Assembly: GCA_023231265.1 (NCBI GenBank)
Contig: JALNVT010000007.1
Location: 1-28,458, forward strand
Direction: 5' to 3'
Length of the DNA: 28,458 nt
Origin: Sphaerochaetaceae bacterium
Lineage (GTDB): Bacteria > Spirochaetota > Spirochaetia > Sphaerochaetales > Sphaerochaetaceae
Below the pieces are notes generated by a model that was given only the letters and a program-made list of their open reading frames with translations, was not told the DNA's origin and searched no databases. A program made the position numbers and the translations under genes. Of the stretch, positions 16,740-24,341 are shown piece after piece; within the stretch, counting starts at the first letter, position 1, and every line of letters starts with the position of its first letter.

Positions 16740-17193
16740 AGGAAGCTCCTTAACTTAGAATTTAATTTTAGTAAAACATTACAAGAAATAAAAAAAGGGT
16801 TCAATAGCATGATGCATTGATTTCTTTACCTTTTGATGACACCTTATAATATATATAACAATAAAGTAAGATAAAGGTTAAATATAATTATCAAAAAGGT
16901 GCAGAATTATTGGAAAAAACAACAATTTGAAAAAAAAATGATTTTATAGGACAATATTGTAATGTTCTAGTTAAATTATGTTGAATTGTGTTTTTTATTG
17001 AGTTTTATTTTGATTTTAGAGTATAAAATTAGAATTGTATGCAAATTTAATACGATTTTTAATGCACTGATGCTATTTTATGCTATATATTGTAGTTGCA
17101 TGCTATTGAGTATTTATCACTTGCGTGGTACTTATTTCATCTATAAAGCGCAGTCAAAGAGTTCGCTAAAGAATTGAATGAAAGCGCTTAGCG
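16740..17193. other. Gene-less AT-rich intergenic block
   Basis: About 450 bp between the divergent lipoprotein and topA genes. The only open frame of note (16986-17177, plus strand) has no Shine-Dalgarno sequence and low-complexity hydrophobic content, so I do not call it. A short block near 17070-17110 repeats TGCTAT three times, and AAAGCGC occurs at about 17145 and 17181. I see no tRNA, and no clear hairpin with a T tract. Confidence 0.6.
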
Positions 17194-17222
17194 TTGACAA
17201 AAGTCTATACGCTTTTTATAAC
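17194..17222 (+). promoter_or_regulatory. topA operon promoter
   Basis: A perfect TTGACA (17194-17199), a 17-nt spacer and TATAAC (17217-17222) form one of the strongest promoters in the window. AGCGT (17190-17194) and ACGCT (17209-17213) form a small inverted repeat over the -35 region. The leader would be about 40 nt, with GGAGG before the ATG. Confidence 0.75.
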
Positions 17223-17269
17223 ATATAGTAAATAAGCAGCTTTTGCTGTTCATTTTTTGGAGGATTTTC

Positions 17270-19831
17270 ATGGAAAACTTAGGGGATAAAAATGTACTTA
17301 TTATAGTTGAGTCACCTACCAAGGCAAAAACTATAAAGAAGTTTTTACCACCAAATTGTACTGTTATTGCGAGTAATGGTCACATCAGAGACTTAGACAA
17401 AGCTAAGACAGCAGTGGACGTGGAACATAAATTCAAACCTCATTATATTATTCCATCTGAAAAGAAAGCTCTTGTTAAAAAGCTAAAAGACGAACTTAAA
17501 AAAACAGATTATTTATTATTGGCAACTGATGAAGATAGAGAAGGTGAAAGTATATCCTGGCATCTACTTCAAGTTTTGAAGCCAAAAGTAGAATACAAGA
17601 GAATGGTGTTCCACGAAATTACCAAAAAAGCAATTTTGAAGGGACTTGAAAGTGGAAAAGATTTGGATTATGCAATGGTTGATGCCCAAGAGGCTCGACG
17701 TATTGTAGATCGATTGTTCGGTTATGATGTATCAACTCTTGTAGGTGAGAAATTGTCTTCAAGAAAATTATCGGCTGGACGTGTTCAATCTCCTGGTCTC
17801 ATGTTGACAGTTGAAAGAGAGAAGCAACGAATTGAATTCAATAAAAGTAATTATTTTGATGCTAAAGCTTCTTTAAATACTGGTGTAGAAAAAACAAATT
17901 TTGATGCAAAACTTATTAGATATCAAGGTAAGAGCATTGCAGGAAGCAAAGACTTTGATTCTGTAACAGGTATATATAAGAAAAAAGCCAATCAACTTCT
18001 TTTAGATGATAATGGCATAACTGAATTGTTAGATTCATTGAAGAACAACCCATTTAAAGTTGATGATATCATCTCACGTCCTGTAACAAGTCGTCCAAGT
18101 GCACCTTTCATCACATCTACTTTGCAGCAGGAAGCAATCAAGAAATTGCACTTCAGCTCTAAAGAGACCATGAGAGTGGCTCAAAAGTTATATGAGAATG
18201 GACTTATTACTTACATGAGAACTGATAGTACTTTATTGAGTACTGAAGGTATCAATGGAGCTAGAACTACTGTTGAGGATCTATTTGGAAAGGAATATCT
18301 ATCTAATACTCCAAGACAATTTAAAACAGATAATTCAGAAGCTCAGGAAGCTCATGAAGCAATTAGACCTGCAGGTGAGTTCTTTAAAACACCAAGTGAA
18401 ACAAATTTAACTGGTAGAGAACTTCAACTGTATAATTTGATTTGGTCAAGAACCATTGCTTCTCAGATGGCAGATGCTAAAAAGAAAACAACTACAGTGA
18501 AGATTGAATGTGGTGATGCACTGTTCCAAGCAAGTGGAACACAGATTGTATTCCCTGGTTATCTTAGAGCTTATGTAGAAGGTAAAGATGATCCTGAAGC
18601 AGCACTTGATGACAAAGAGACTCTTCTTCCAACTTTAAATGTTGGAATGGAACTTGATTTAATTGAATTGAATAAGGTCAAACACGAAACCAAAGCTCCT
18701 GCAAGATTTACTGAAGCTTCATTGATTCATGATCTTGAAGAAAAAGGTATCGGTCGTCCATCAACATATGCATCTATCATCGATACATTATTGAATCGTA
18801 AATATTTGATAAAAGAAGGAAATGCACTTGTTCCAACATTTGTTGGGTTTGCTGTATGTAACTACTTAATTGAAGCTTTCCCTCGTTATGTTGATTATGA
18901 TTTTACAAGAAGACTTGAAACTCAACTGGATGAAGTAGCTAAGAAGAAAAAGGACAAGCTTGATTTGTTAGAAGAATTTTATCTAGGAGACAATGGATTG
19001 AAGATCCGTTGTGAGAAACAGAAAAAAGAAGACAACAAGCAAGAAGCAAAAACATTGAAATTGCCTCAAATTGATCCTGCAAATCCAATTATGATTGGAC
19101 CTTTTGGCCCATATGTACTTGGAAAAGAAAAAGAAGATGGTAAAAGAGAGTTCTTGAACCTACCTAAAGAATTACTTCCAGGAACAATAACTGATGAAGA
19201 AGTAAAAGCATTAATTAAGGCAGGAAAAACAAAAGTCGAACCTGAAGTTCTGGGTCAGTTTACTGATGGACAGGATGTACTTCTATGTGAAGGTCGTTTT
19301 GGCCCTTACTGGCAGGTTGGACATGATAATAAGAACAAGCCAAAAAGATCTAGTGTTCCTTCATGGATGCAGAAAACTGATGAAGCAAAAGTGTTTGAGA
19401 ATGCTATGAAGTATCTATCACTTCCAAGAGAGCTTGGAGAAGATGAAGATGGTAATCCTATTGTTGCTACGAAAGGTAAATACGGCCCTTTTGTTAATTG
19501 CAATGGTGTGAATGCCAATCTTAACAGACGAGACCATGATGCTCAATTATTCTCTGTAACTAGAGAAGAAGCTATCGAGCTTTTAAAAAGTGCAAAGAAC
19601 AAAACAGCTGGTGGCAGATCTGCATCAAAAGGAGCTTTGAAAGACTTTGGTGAGATCGAGGGCGGTAATGTTAAATTATATCATGGCCGTTACGGTTACT
19701 ATTTAAAACAAGGTAAGGTAAATATCAAAATTTTAGATGAGGCAGCACAAAGTGATGAAGAAGCAGCAAAAGCACTCACAGAAGAACAGATTAGAGAATC
19801 TATTATAGAGAAGAAAAATAAGAAAAAATAA
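17270..19831 (+). CDS. topA: DNA topoisomerase I
   Basis: An 853-residue type IA topoisomerase that relaxes negative supercoils. The N-terminal TOPRIM domain has E14 (VESPTKAKT) and D87, D89 and E91 (TDEDREGE). The catalytic tyrosine is Y315 in LITYMRTDST. The family stretch DLEEKGIGRPSTYASI lies further on. The C-terminus has no CxxC zinc fingers and instead carries repeats around GPFGPY (610), GRFGPY (675), GKYGPF (736) and GRYGYY (806), matching the TOPRIM C-terminal repeat type found in many bacteria. It ends in a lysine-rich tail. The ATG at 17270 has GGAGG (17259-17263) 6 nt upstream; the in-frame TTG at 17243 lies before it. The stop overlaps the next gene's start (TAATG), indicating a two-gene operon. 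Confidence 0.97.
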   Translation: MENLGDKNVLIIVESPTKAKTIKKFLPPNCTVIASNGHIRDLDKAKTAVDVEHKFKPHYIIPSEKKALVKKLKDELKKTDYLLLATDEDREGESISWHLLQVLKPKVEYKRMVFHEITKKAILKGLESGKDLDYAMVDAQEARRIVDRLFGYDVSTLVGEKLSSRKLSAGRVQSPGLMLTVEREKQRIEFNKSNYFDAKASLNTGVEKTNFDAKLIRYQGKSIAGSKDFDSVTGIYKKKANQLLLDDNGITELLDSLKNNPFKVDDIISRPVTSRPSAPFITSTLQQEAIKKLHFSSKETMRVAQKLYENGLITYMRTDSTLLSTEGINGARTTVEDLFGKEYLSNTPRQFKTDNSEAQEAHEAIRPAGEFFKTPSETNLTGRELQLYNLIWSRTIASQMADAKKKTTTVKIECGDALFQASGTQIVFPGYLRAYVEGKDDPEAALDDKETLLPTLNVGMELDLIELNKVKHETKAPARFTEASLIHDLEEKGIGRPSTYASIIDTLLNRKYLIKEGNALVPTFVGFAVCNYLIEAFPRYVDYDFTRRLETQLDEVAKKKKDKLDLLEEFYLGDNGLKIRCEKQKKEDNKQEAKTLKLPQIDPANPIMIGPFGPYVLGKEKEDGKREFLNLPKELLPGTITDEEVKALIKAGKTKVEPEVLGQFTDGQDVLLCEGRFGPYWQVGHDNKNKPKRSSVPSWMQKTDEAKVFENAMKYLSLPRELGEDEDGNPIVATKGKYGPFVNCNGVNANLNRRDHDAQLFSVTREEAIELLKSAKNKTAGGRSASKGALKDFGEIEGGNVKLYHGRYGYYLKQGKVNIKILDEAAQSDEEAAKALTEEQIRESIIEKKNKKK

Positions 19832-20940
19832 TGTCGAGATTTAACAGAAGTAATTACTTTGCAAGAAATCCAAGAAGACGAGTGGCCCAAAGCGACGATG
19901 TAGTTAATCAAATTTCATCAGAGCTTTGCTTGCCAGAACAAAAGATAACTCAAGCTTTAAGAAGTATGGGTATATCCTTCCACGATAAACTTGATATGAG
20001 TGATTTAGCATTGTACAAAGAGTTGGTCTGCTGCAAGTATGGAATTTTAAAACCATATGTAATAGAAGATGAGGTCTTTAAACAGGAATTGGACAACCAA
20101 TTAAAAGGATTTGATGAAGTCTATGTAGATACAGCTCCTTTGATACACGAAGATTGGTTTATGTCTTTTATAGCTAATGTTGAACCGGTACTCAGACGAC
20201 GTAGAAAGAAGTTGGTGATACTGGAAAAGACCATGGAAGAACTTCATGGACTTAAAAATAACAGTGAGAAAGACAGGGATGTTAGACTTAGGGCCCAGGT
20301 CAGACCTATATTGATTAGAGCGCTGGCAAAAAAAGGTCTTGTAAAGATTGTAGATACGGGTAGCATCGGTATTGCTGATGACCATTTGATATCATTATTT
20401 AGAAAGAGAGGGAAACAGAAAGATATTCTCCTGATCACTCAGGATCGAGAATTGAGTGAGAGGGTGGTTCTCCTTCAGGAAAAACTCAATAAGAATATTG
20501 AAATACCTCATTACTCTTTTTTTGATAGATTGTTTAAAAGACATTTTATTGATGAAGATATTAAGCGAAAGGTTATTGCTTGTAAATTGATTGAAGGCGG
20601 AACACTGCTGCGTCTTTATGTATGTCCTCGTTGTTTGGACAGTTACTACGATAAATTAGAGGAATGTGAAGGATTTGTAATCTGTTCCTCCTGTTACTAT
20701 GATTTGAAAGAAGAGGAAACTCTTAAAAAAGTATTAGAAGATAAGAAAGAAAAAGAAAACGAAGTTAAAATAGAAAAAAAACGAGAAGAATTATTTGAAA
20801 TATTAACTGAAAAAGAAAAAGTTAAGAATCAAACTAGCGTTGGTAGACGTCTGAAAAGACGACGCAGAATAATTCGGGCTATAATAGCAATTGTGTTATT
20901 TATCATATTAGCCATTCTATATTACATCTTATTAAAGTAA
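19831..20940 (+). CDS. PIN-domain / zinc-ribbon protein with C-terminal membrane anchor
   Basis: A 369-residue protein with an unusual domain order. Residues 1-90 are basic then helical. About 95-230 resembles a PIN nuclease fold, with candidate metal-binding acids D100 (VYVDTAPL), E132/E137, D183/D184 (IADDHLI) and D205 (ITQDREL). A zinc ribbon follows with C265, C268, C285 and C288. Residues 291-335 are highly charged and probably coiled coil. An Arg-rich patch (339-349) precedes one C-terminal transmembrane helix (about 350-368), suggesting a tail-anchored protein with the nuclease in the cytoplasm. PIN domains usually cut RNA; this activity is inferred. The ATG overlaps the topA stop by 1 bp, so it is probably translationally coupled. 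I know no named family with this exact layout. Confidence 0.8.
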   Translation: MSRFNRSNYFARNPRRRVAQSDDVVNQISSELCLPEQKITQALRSMGISFHDKLDMSDLALYKELVCCKYGILKPYVIEDEVFKQELDNQLKGFDEVYVDTAPLIHEDWFMSFIANVEPVLRRRRKKLVILEKTMEELHGLKNNSEKDRDVRLRAQVRPILIRALAKKGLVKIVDTGSIGIADDHLISLFRKRGKQKDILLITQDRELSERVVLLQEKLNKNIEIPHYSFFDRLFKRHFIDEDIKRKVIACKLIEGGTLLRLYVCPRCLDSYYDKLEECEGFVICSSCYYDLKEEETLKKVLEDKKEKENEVKIEKKREELFEILTEKEKVKNQTSVGRRLKRRRRIIRAIIAIVLFIILAILYYILLK

Positions 20941-20949
20941 TTATTTATA

Positions 20950-20985
20950 GAGGTCACCACATCACTGGTGACTTCTTTTATTTCC
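20950..20985 (+). terminator. topA operon terminator
   Basis: GAGGTCACCA (20950-20959) pairs with TGGTGACTTC (20966-20975), one G-U pair, with a 6-nt loop and TTTTATTT after it. It ends the topA-PIN operon. Confidence 0.88.
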
Positions 20986-21047
20986 TCATATTTAGAAGAA
21001 TTCTATTTTTGATGCAAAATTTAGATTTTTAGTTATATGTTATTTAG

Positions 21048-21094
21048 AAACTATAGTTTGACAAAAGGAAAACTTCGATACTATAGTTAGTTAA
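21048..21094 (+). promoter_or_regulatory. ATPase-gene promoter with two palindromic boxes 30 bp apart
   Basis: TTGACA (21058-21063), an 18-nt spacer and TATAGT (21082-21087) make a good promoter. The 9-mer ACTATAGTT occurs at 21050-21058 and again at 21080-21088. The first copy is the core of a 12-bp palindrome, AAACTATAGTTT (21048-21059), touching the -35 box. The second (ACTATAGT, palindromic) covers the -10 box. Centres are exactly 30 bp apart, close to three helical turns, which suggests cooperative repressor binding. The regulator is unknown. Confidence 0.55.
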
Positions 21095-21119
21095 AGATAT
21101 AAAAAAGGGGTTATAATTT

Positions 21120-22364
21120 GTGATTCGTGATTTTAGTGTAGAAAACTTTCGCTCTATAAAAACAAAACAGTCTATAAGTTTTGAACCTAATAAAAAAGTT
21201 AACTATGGAATCGAAGATTATGTACTGATGGATGCTTCCAAGAATGATAAACTTTTAAAATTTATTGTTCTATATGGTTACAACGCCTCAGGTAAATCAA
21301 CTGTTCTGGATGCAATTGATTTCATCAGAAGTATTCAACTTCATTTTCATGTATCAAAAAGAGAACAGACAGGATTTGTTCCATTTCTATTTGACGAAGG
21401 AATTAAAAAATCCCCAGGGAAATTCACTTTAAATTTTTATATAGATAAAATTCTTTATCATTATTACATCTCTCTTGATAATAACATCATTTACAAAGAG
21501 GAGCTCTCTTTCAAACCTGAAGGAAGAAAGGCAATTATTTTCGAGCGACACTATGATGAGCATAAAAAAATATCGAGCTTAATTTTCTCACCTAGGTGCA
21601 ACTTCAGTATGAGTGGCAAACTCATTCTTACCGGAAATACCACCAACAACAACACCGTTTTGTCCTCATATGATAGATCAAATGTCAATTCTGAAGAATT
21701 TGATAAGGTCTATAAATATTTCAATGAGAATCTGGTCGCAGGAATAAAACCAGCCACCAATATAATAAAAAGAAGTTTGAAACATATGGAAGAGGATAAA
21801 GAGAGCCAGAATTTCTATTCCACACTTCTAAAGAAGGCAGATTTTCAAATTGATGATGTTGATCTCCTTGATGGCACCAATACAAAAAAACGTGAGGAAA
21901 TAAAAAAAATTGTATTTGAACATTCGAATGATTACGGAAAGTTCACTTTCTCATCATCAATGGAATCCAATGGGACAATGAGATTCTTTGGTCTTGAAAG
22001 TATAATGTATCAACTTGTTAACAGAGGAATTTTCATGTCAATTGATGAATTTGATACATCTCTTCATTCTGCACTTGTTTCAGAGTTCATCAAGATATAT
22101 CTTGCCAATTCAACAAAATCTCAGCTTATAATCACAACAAATGATATTAGTTTGATGGATAAAGAATATATGAGACGGGATATGATGTATCTATGTGAAA
22201 AACAAAAAGATGGAAGTTCAACCTACAGAAACGTACAGCAGTTCAAACTGCATAAGAGAATCTTGATTGAGAAAAGATACAGAGAGGGCAGCCTTGGAGC
22301 AATTCCTCATTATGGAAGCACTTCGTTGAGCCAATTAAATGAAGGTGGAGACCTCATAGATTGA
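21120..22364 (+). CDS. AAA-family ATPase (COG1106-like), orphan
   Basis: A 414-residue ATPase of the SMC/RecF-like AAA_15/AAA_21 type. The N-terminus MIRDFSVENFRSIK is the usual first strand of the family. Walker A is GYNASGKST (53-61), Walker B is MSIDEFD with D309 and E310, and H316 follows in the SLH motif. ITTND after it resembles the sensor region. Relatives occur in anti-phage systems with a partner nuclease (for example RloB-type or TOPRIM effector genes), but the next gene here is a membrane protein and no effector is visible. The GTG start has AAAGGGG (21104-21110) 9 nt upstream. The promoter carries repeated palindromic boxes, so expression may be tightly controlled. The family call is firm; a defence role is inference. 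Confidence 0.85.
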   Translation: MIRDFSVENFRSIKTKQSISFEPNKKVNYGIEDYVLMDASKNDKLLKFIVLYGYNASGKSTVLDAIDFIRSIQLHFHVSKREQTGFVPFLFDEGIKKSPGKFTLNFYIDKILYHYYISLDNNIIYKEELSFKPEGRKAIIFERHYDEHKKISSLIFSPRCNFSMSGKLILTGNTTNNNTVLSSYDRSNVNSEEFDKVYKYFNENLVAGIKPATNIIKRSLKHMEEDKESQNFYSTLLKKADFQIDDVDLLDGTNTKKREEIKKIVFEHSNDYGKFTFSSSMESNGTMRFFGLESIMYQLVNRGIFMSIDEFDTSLHSALVSEFIKIYLANSTKSQLIITTNDISLMDKEYMRRDMMYLCEKQKDGSSTYRNVQQFKLHKRILIEKRYREGSLGAIPHYGSTSLSQLNEGGDLID

Positions 22365-22383
22365 TAATTTTTTCTTTATTTTA

Positions 22384-22392
22384 TGATATACT
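22384..22392 (+). promoter_or_regulatory. Extended -10 promoter before membrane protein gene
   Basis: TGA followed by TATACT (22387-22392) forms an extended -10 element just after the ATPase gene. A TTGATA (22361-22366) lies 20 nt before it, longer than optimal. No terminator separates the two genes, so read-through is also possible. Confidence 0.45.
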
Positions 22393-22434
22393 CTGTCCAT
22401 GTATTAAAAAAGTATATTAGATATAGGTAGTTAA

Positions 22435-23367
22435 ATGAATAAAAAAAGAAAGAACTTAAGTAATCGTAAGAATCGAGTCAAGAATAAAATTACAACTTCT
22501 TTTAGAGATGAATTTATTGAACATCAGGGTGCAACAGTTACTTATATTGTTTTAAGAGCCCTGATCATCTTAGTTTTGATTTCTTCTATTTTGAATAAAA
22601 AATATGAGAACACCCTTCTGTGTATACTTGCTCTGATACAGTTCTCCTTACCCACAATAATAGAAAAACATCTGCACATAACAATCCCCAGTACTCTAGA
22701 AATTATTGTTCTGGTATTTATATTTGCAGCATTTATTTTGGGAGAGATTGCTGAGTTTTATGTTTATATTACGGGATGGGATACAATACTTCATACAACC
22801 AATGGGTTTTTATGTGGGGCCATAGGTCTCTCTCTTTTTGATCTATTGAATGATACAGAAAAAATTGAATTTAAATTATCTCCATTCTATTTGGTACTGT
22901 GCGCCTTCTGCTTTTCAATGACAGTTGGTATTCTATGGGAATTCTTTGAATTTTCCCAGGACATGTTCTGGGGCAAAGATATGCAGAAGGATACAATAAT
23001 ACACACCATAAATAGCGTTGCACTGTTACCTGGAGGAGCAATAACATCAATCAACAACATTCATCATGTAGTAATTGATGGTGTACCTCTTAAGATTGAT
23101 GGATATCTTGATATTGGTTTGATTGATACCATGAAGGATCTCTTTGTTAATTTTATTGGTGCTGTTGTATTTTCCGTTTATGGATATTTCTATGAAAAAG
23201 CCAAGGGACAGAAAAATACTTGGGTTGAAAAATTGATGCCAACCCAGATGGATGAGCAGAGGATCAAAGAATTGAATGAGCTCAAGAAAGAAAAAGAAAG
23301 ACTCAAACAGATCAATGATGAAAAGAAAAAAAGAAGGAATAAATATAAAAACAAGCAGAGACATTAA
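22435..23367 (+). CDS. Polytopic membrane protein, DUF2238/YjdF-like
   Basis: This 310-residue protein has a very basic N-terminus (1-22), about six hydrophobic segments (near 37-53, 60-72, 88-112, 118-136, 150-170 and 236-253) and a long charged, coiled-coil C-terminal tail (about 265-310). Polar residues inside membrane segments stand out: GEIAEFY (103-109), WDTILH (115-120) and WEFFEF (168-173), then D182, D186 and H190. This pattern resembles the uncharacterised DUF2238/YjdF membrane family; the acids and histidines could form a metal or catalytic site, which is inference. The ATG has only a weak AGGT upstream. The last 4 bp overlap the convergent nth gene. Family assignment is by recall, not search. 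Confidence 0.75.
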   Translation: MNKKRKNLSNRKNRVKNKITTSFRDEFIEHQGATVTYIVLRALIILVLISSILNKKYENTLLCILALIQFSLPTIIEKHLHITIPSTLEIIVLVFIFAAFILGEIAEFYVYITGWDTILHTTNGFLCGAIGLSLFDLLNDTEKIEFKLSPFYLVLCAFCFSMTVGILWEFFEFSQDMFWGKDMQKDTIIHTINSVALLPGGAITSINNIHHVVIDGVPLKIDGYLDIGLIDTMKDLFVNFIGAVVFSVYGYFYEKAKGQKNTWVEKLMPTQMDEQRIKELNELKKEKERLKQINDEKKKRRNKYKNKQRH

Positions 23368-24029
23368 CGCTTGCTTTCGACTCCAACTTTTGGACATCTA
23401 TCTTTTTCACTGCATAGACTGCATTTTGGACTCACACTTGTGCATACAGTCTGTCCGTAAGACACGAGGAGCTCGTTTAAAGGTATCCAAAAACGTTTTG
23501 GCATAACTGACTGCAATGCAACTTCTGTTTCTTCTGGAGTGACTGTTTTAATCCAACCCATCCTGTTTGCAATTTGATGTACATGGCAGTCAACACATAT
23601 GGCATCAACTTGAAAACCGAGGTTCAAAGTTAGATTTGCAGTTTTGATTCCTATGCCTGGTAATTCCATAAGTTTCTCTTGAGAGTTTGGAACACTACCA
23701 TCATACCTTTCAATAAGTATCTGAGATATCTTCTTTATATTCTCTGTCTTTCTTCTGAAGAAACAACTTGGGTAGATAGCTTTTTCTATCTGCTCTGGTG
23801 TAAGTTCTAGCATCTGATAAGGAGTCCTTCCCAATTCAAAAAGTCTGTGACTTGCTTCAAGAGTGACTTTGTCTTTAGTCCTCAAAGACAGAAGAGTTGA
23901 AATCAAGACCATAAAAGGATCATTATTTGTTTCTTCTGCAATCAATGAAACAGAAGGAAGAGGCCTTCCTAATTCATTCAATTTGTTGCTCATTCTCTTA
24001 AATAATTCATCCCATTCTTTATCTTTCAT
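23364..24029 (-). CDS. nth: Endonuclease III (DNA glycosylase / AP lyase)
   Basis: This 221-residue base-excision repair enzyme removes oxidised pyrimidines and cuts at abasic sites. The helix-hairpin-helix is LMELPGIGIKTA (120-131) with catalytic lysine K129, and the conserved aspartate is D147 in VDCHVHQIANRMG. The [4Fe-4S] loop near the C-terminus has C196, C203, C206 and C212 with the standard 6-2-5 spacing. Length is normal. The ATG has AAGGACC upstream on the minus strand. It converges with the upstream membrane-protein gene and the two stop codons overlap by 4 bp, leaving no room for a terminator between them. Confidence 0.96.
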   Translation of the reverse strand: MKDKEWDELFKRMSNKLNELGRPLPSVSLIAEETNNDPFMVLISTLLSLRTKDKVTLEASHRLFELGRTPYQMLELTPEQIEKAIYPSCFFRRKTENIKKISQILIERYDGSVPNSQEKLMELPGIGIKTANLTLNLGFQVDAICVDCHVHQIANRMGWIKTVTPEETEVALQSVMPKRFWIPLNELLVSYGQTVCTSVSPKCSLCSEKDRCPKVGVESKR

Positions 24030-24341
24030 ATATTGGTCCTTGTATGTTTTATGTTTTTATTGTAAATACAATATAGTAAAAAAGCTAATCAAAAGAAATG
24101 GAAGAATTCTTATATTGTAGAATATCCATTTTATTATTTAGGAATTAACATAATTATCATCTAAATTCCTATTCAATCAGTTTTATCTTCAATAAGTAAA
24201 ATTCGAATAATTTATATTATTTGTTTAAAAAAAAGTTGTAGAAATACATATCATATTTTGTAAATCATCTCTTCCTTTTTCCATTTTTATTATACATAAT
24301 GGGGATAAATATGGGATGATTAAAAAAGGAAATTTTCAAAA
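24030..24341. other. Gene-less intergenic region with an inverted repeat
   Basis: This AT-rich region lies between the divergent nth and MATE genes, with no gene seen. It contains TAGGAATT (24139-24146) and AATTCCTA (24164-24171), a perfect 8-bp inverted repeat with a 17-nt centre. A -10-like TATTATACATAAT lies near 24288-24300. It presumably holds both promoters, but I could not assign -35 boxes. Confidence 0.5.

Noticed and set aside
16986..17177. 63-codon hydrophobic open frame upstream of topA
   Set aside because: It has no Shine-Dalgarno sequence, AT-driven composition and no recognisable domain.
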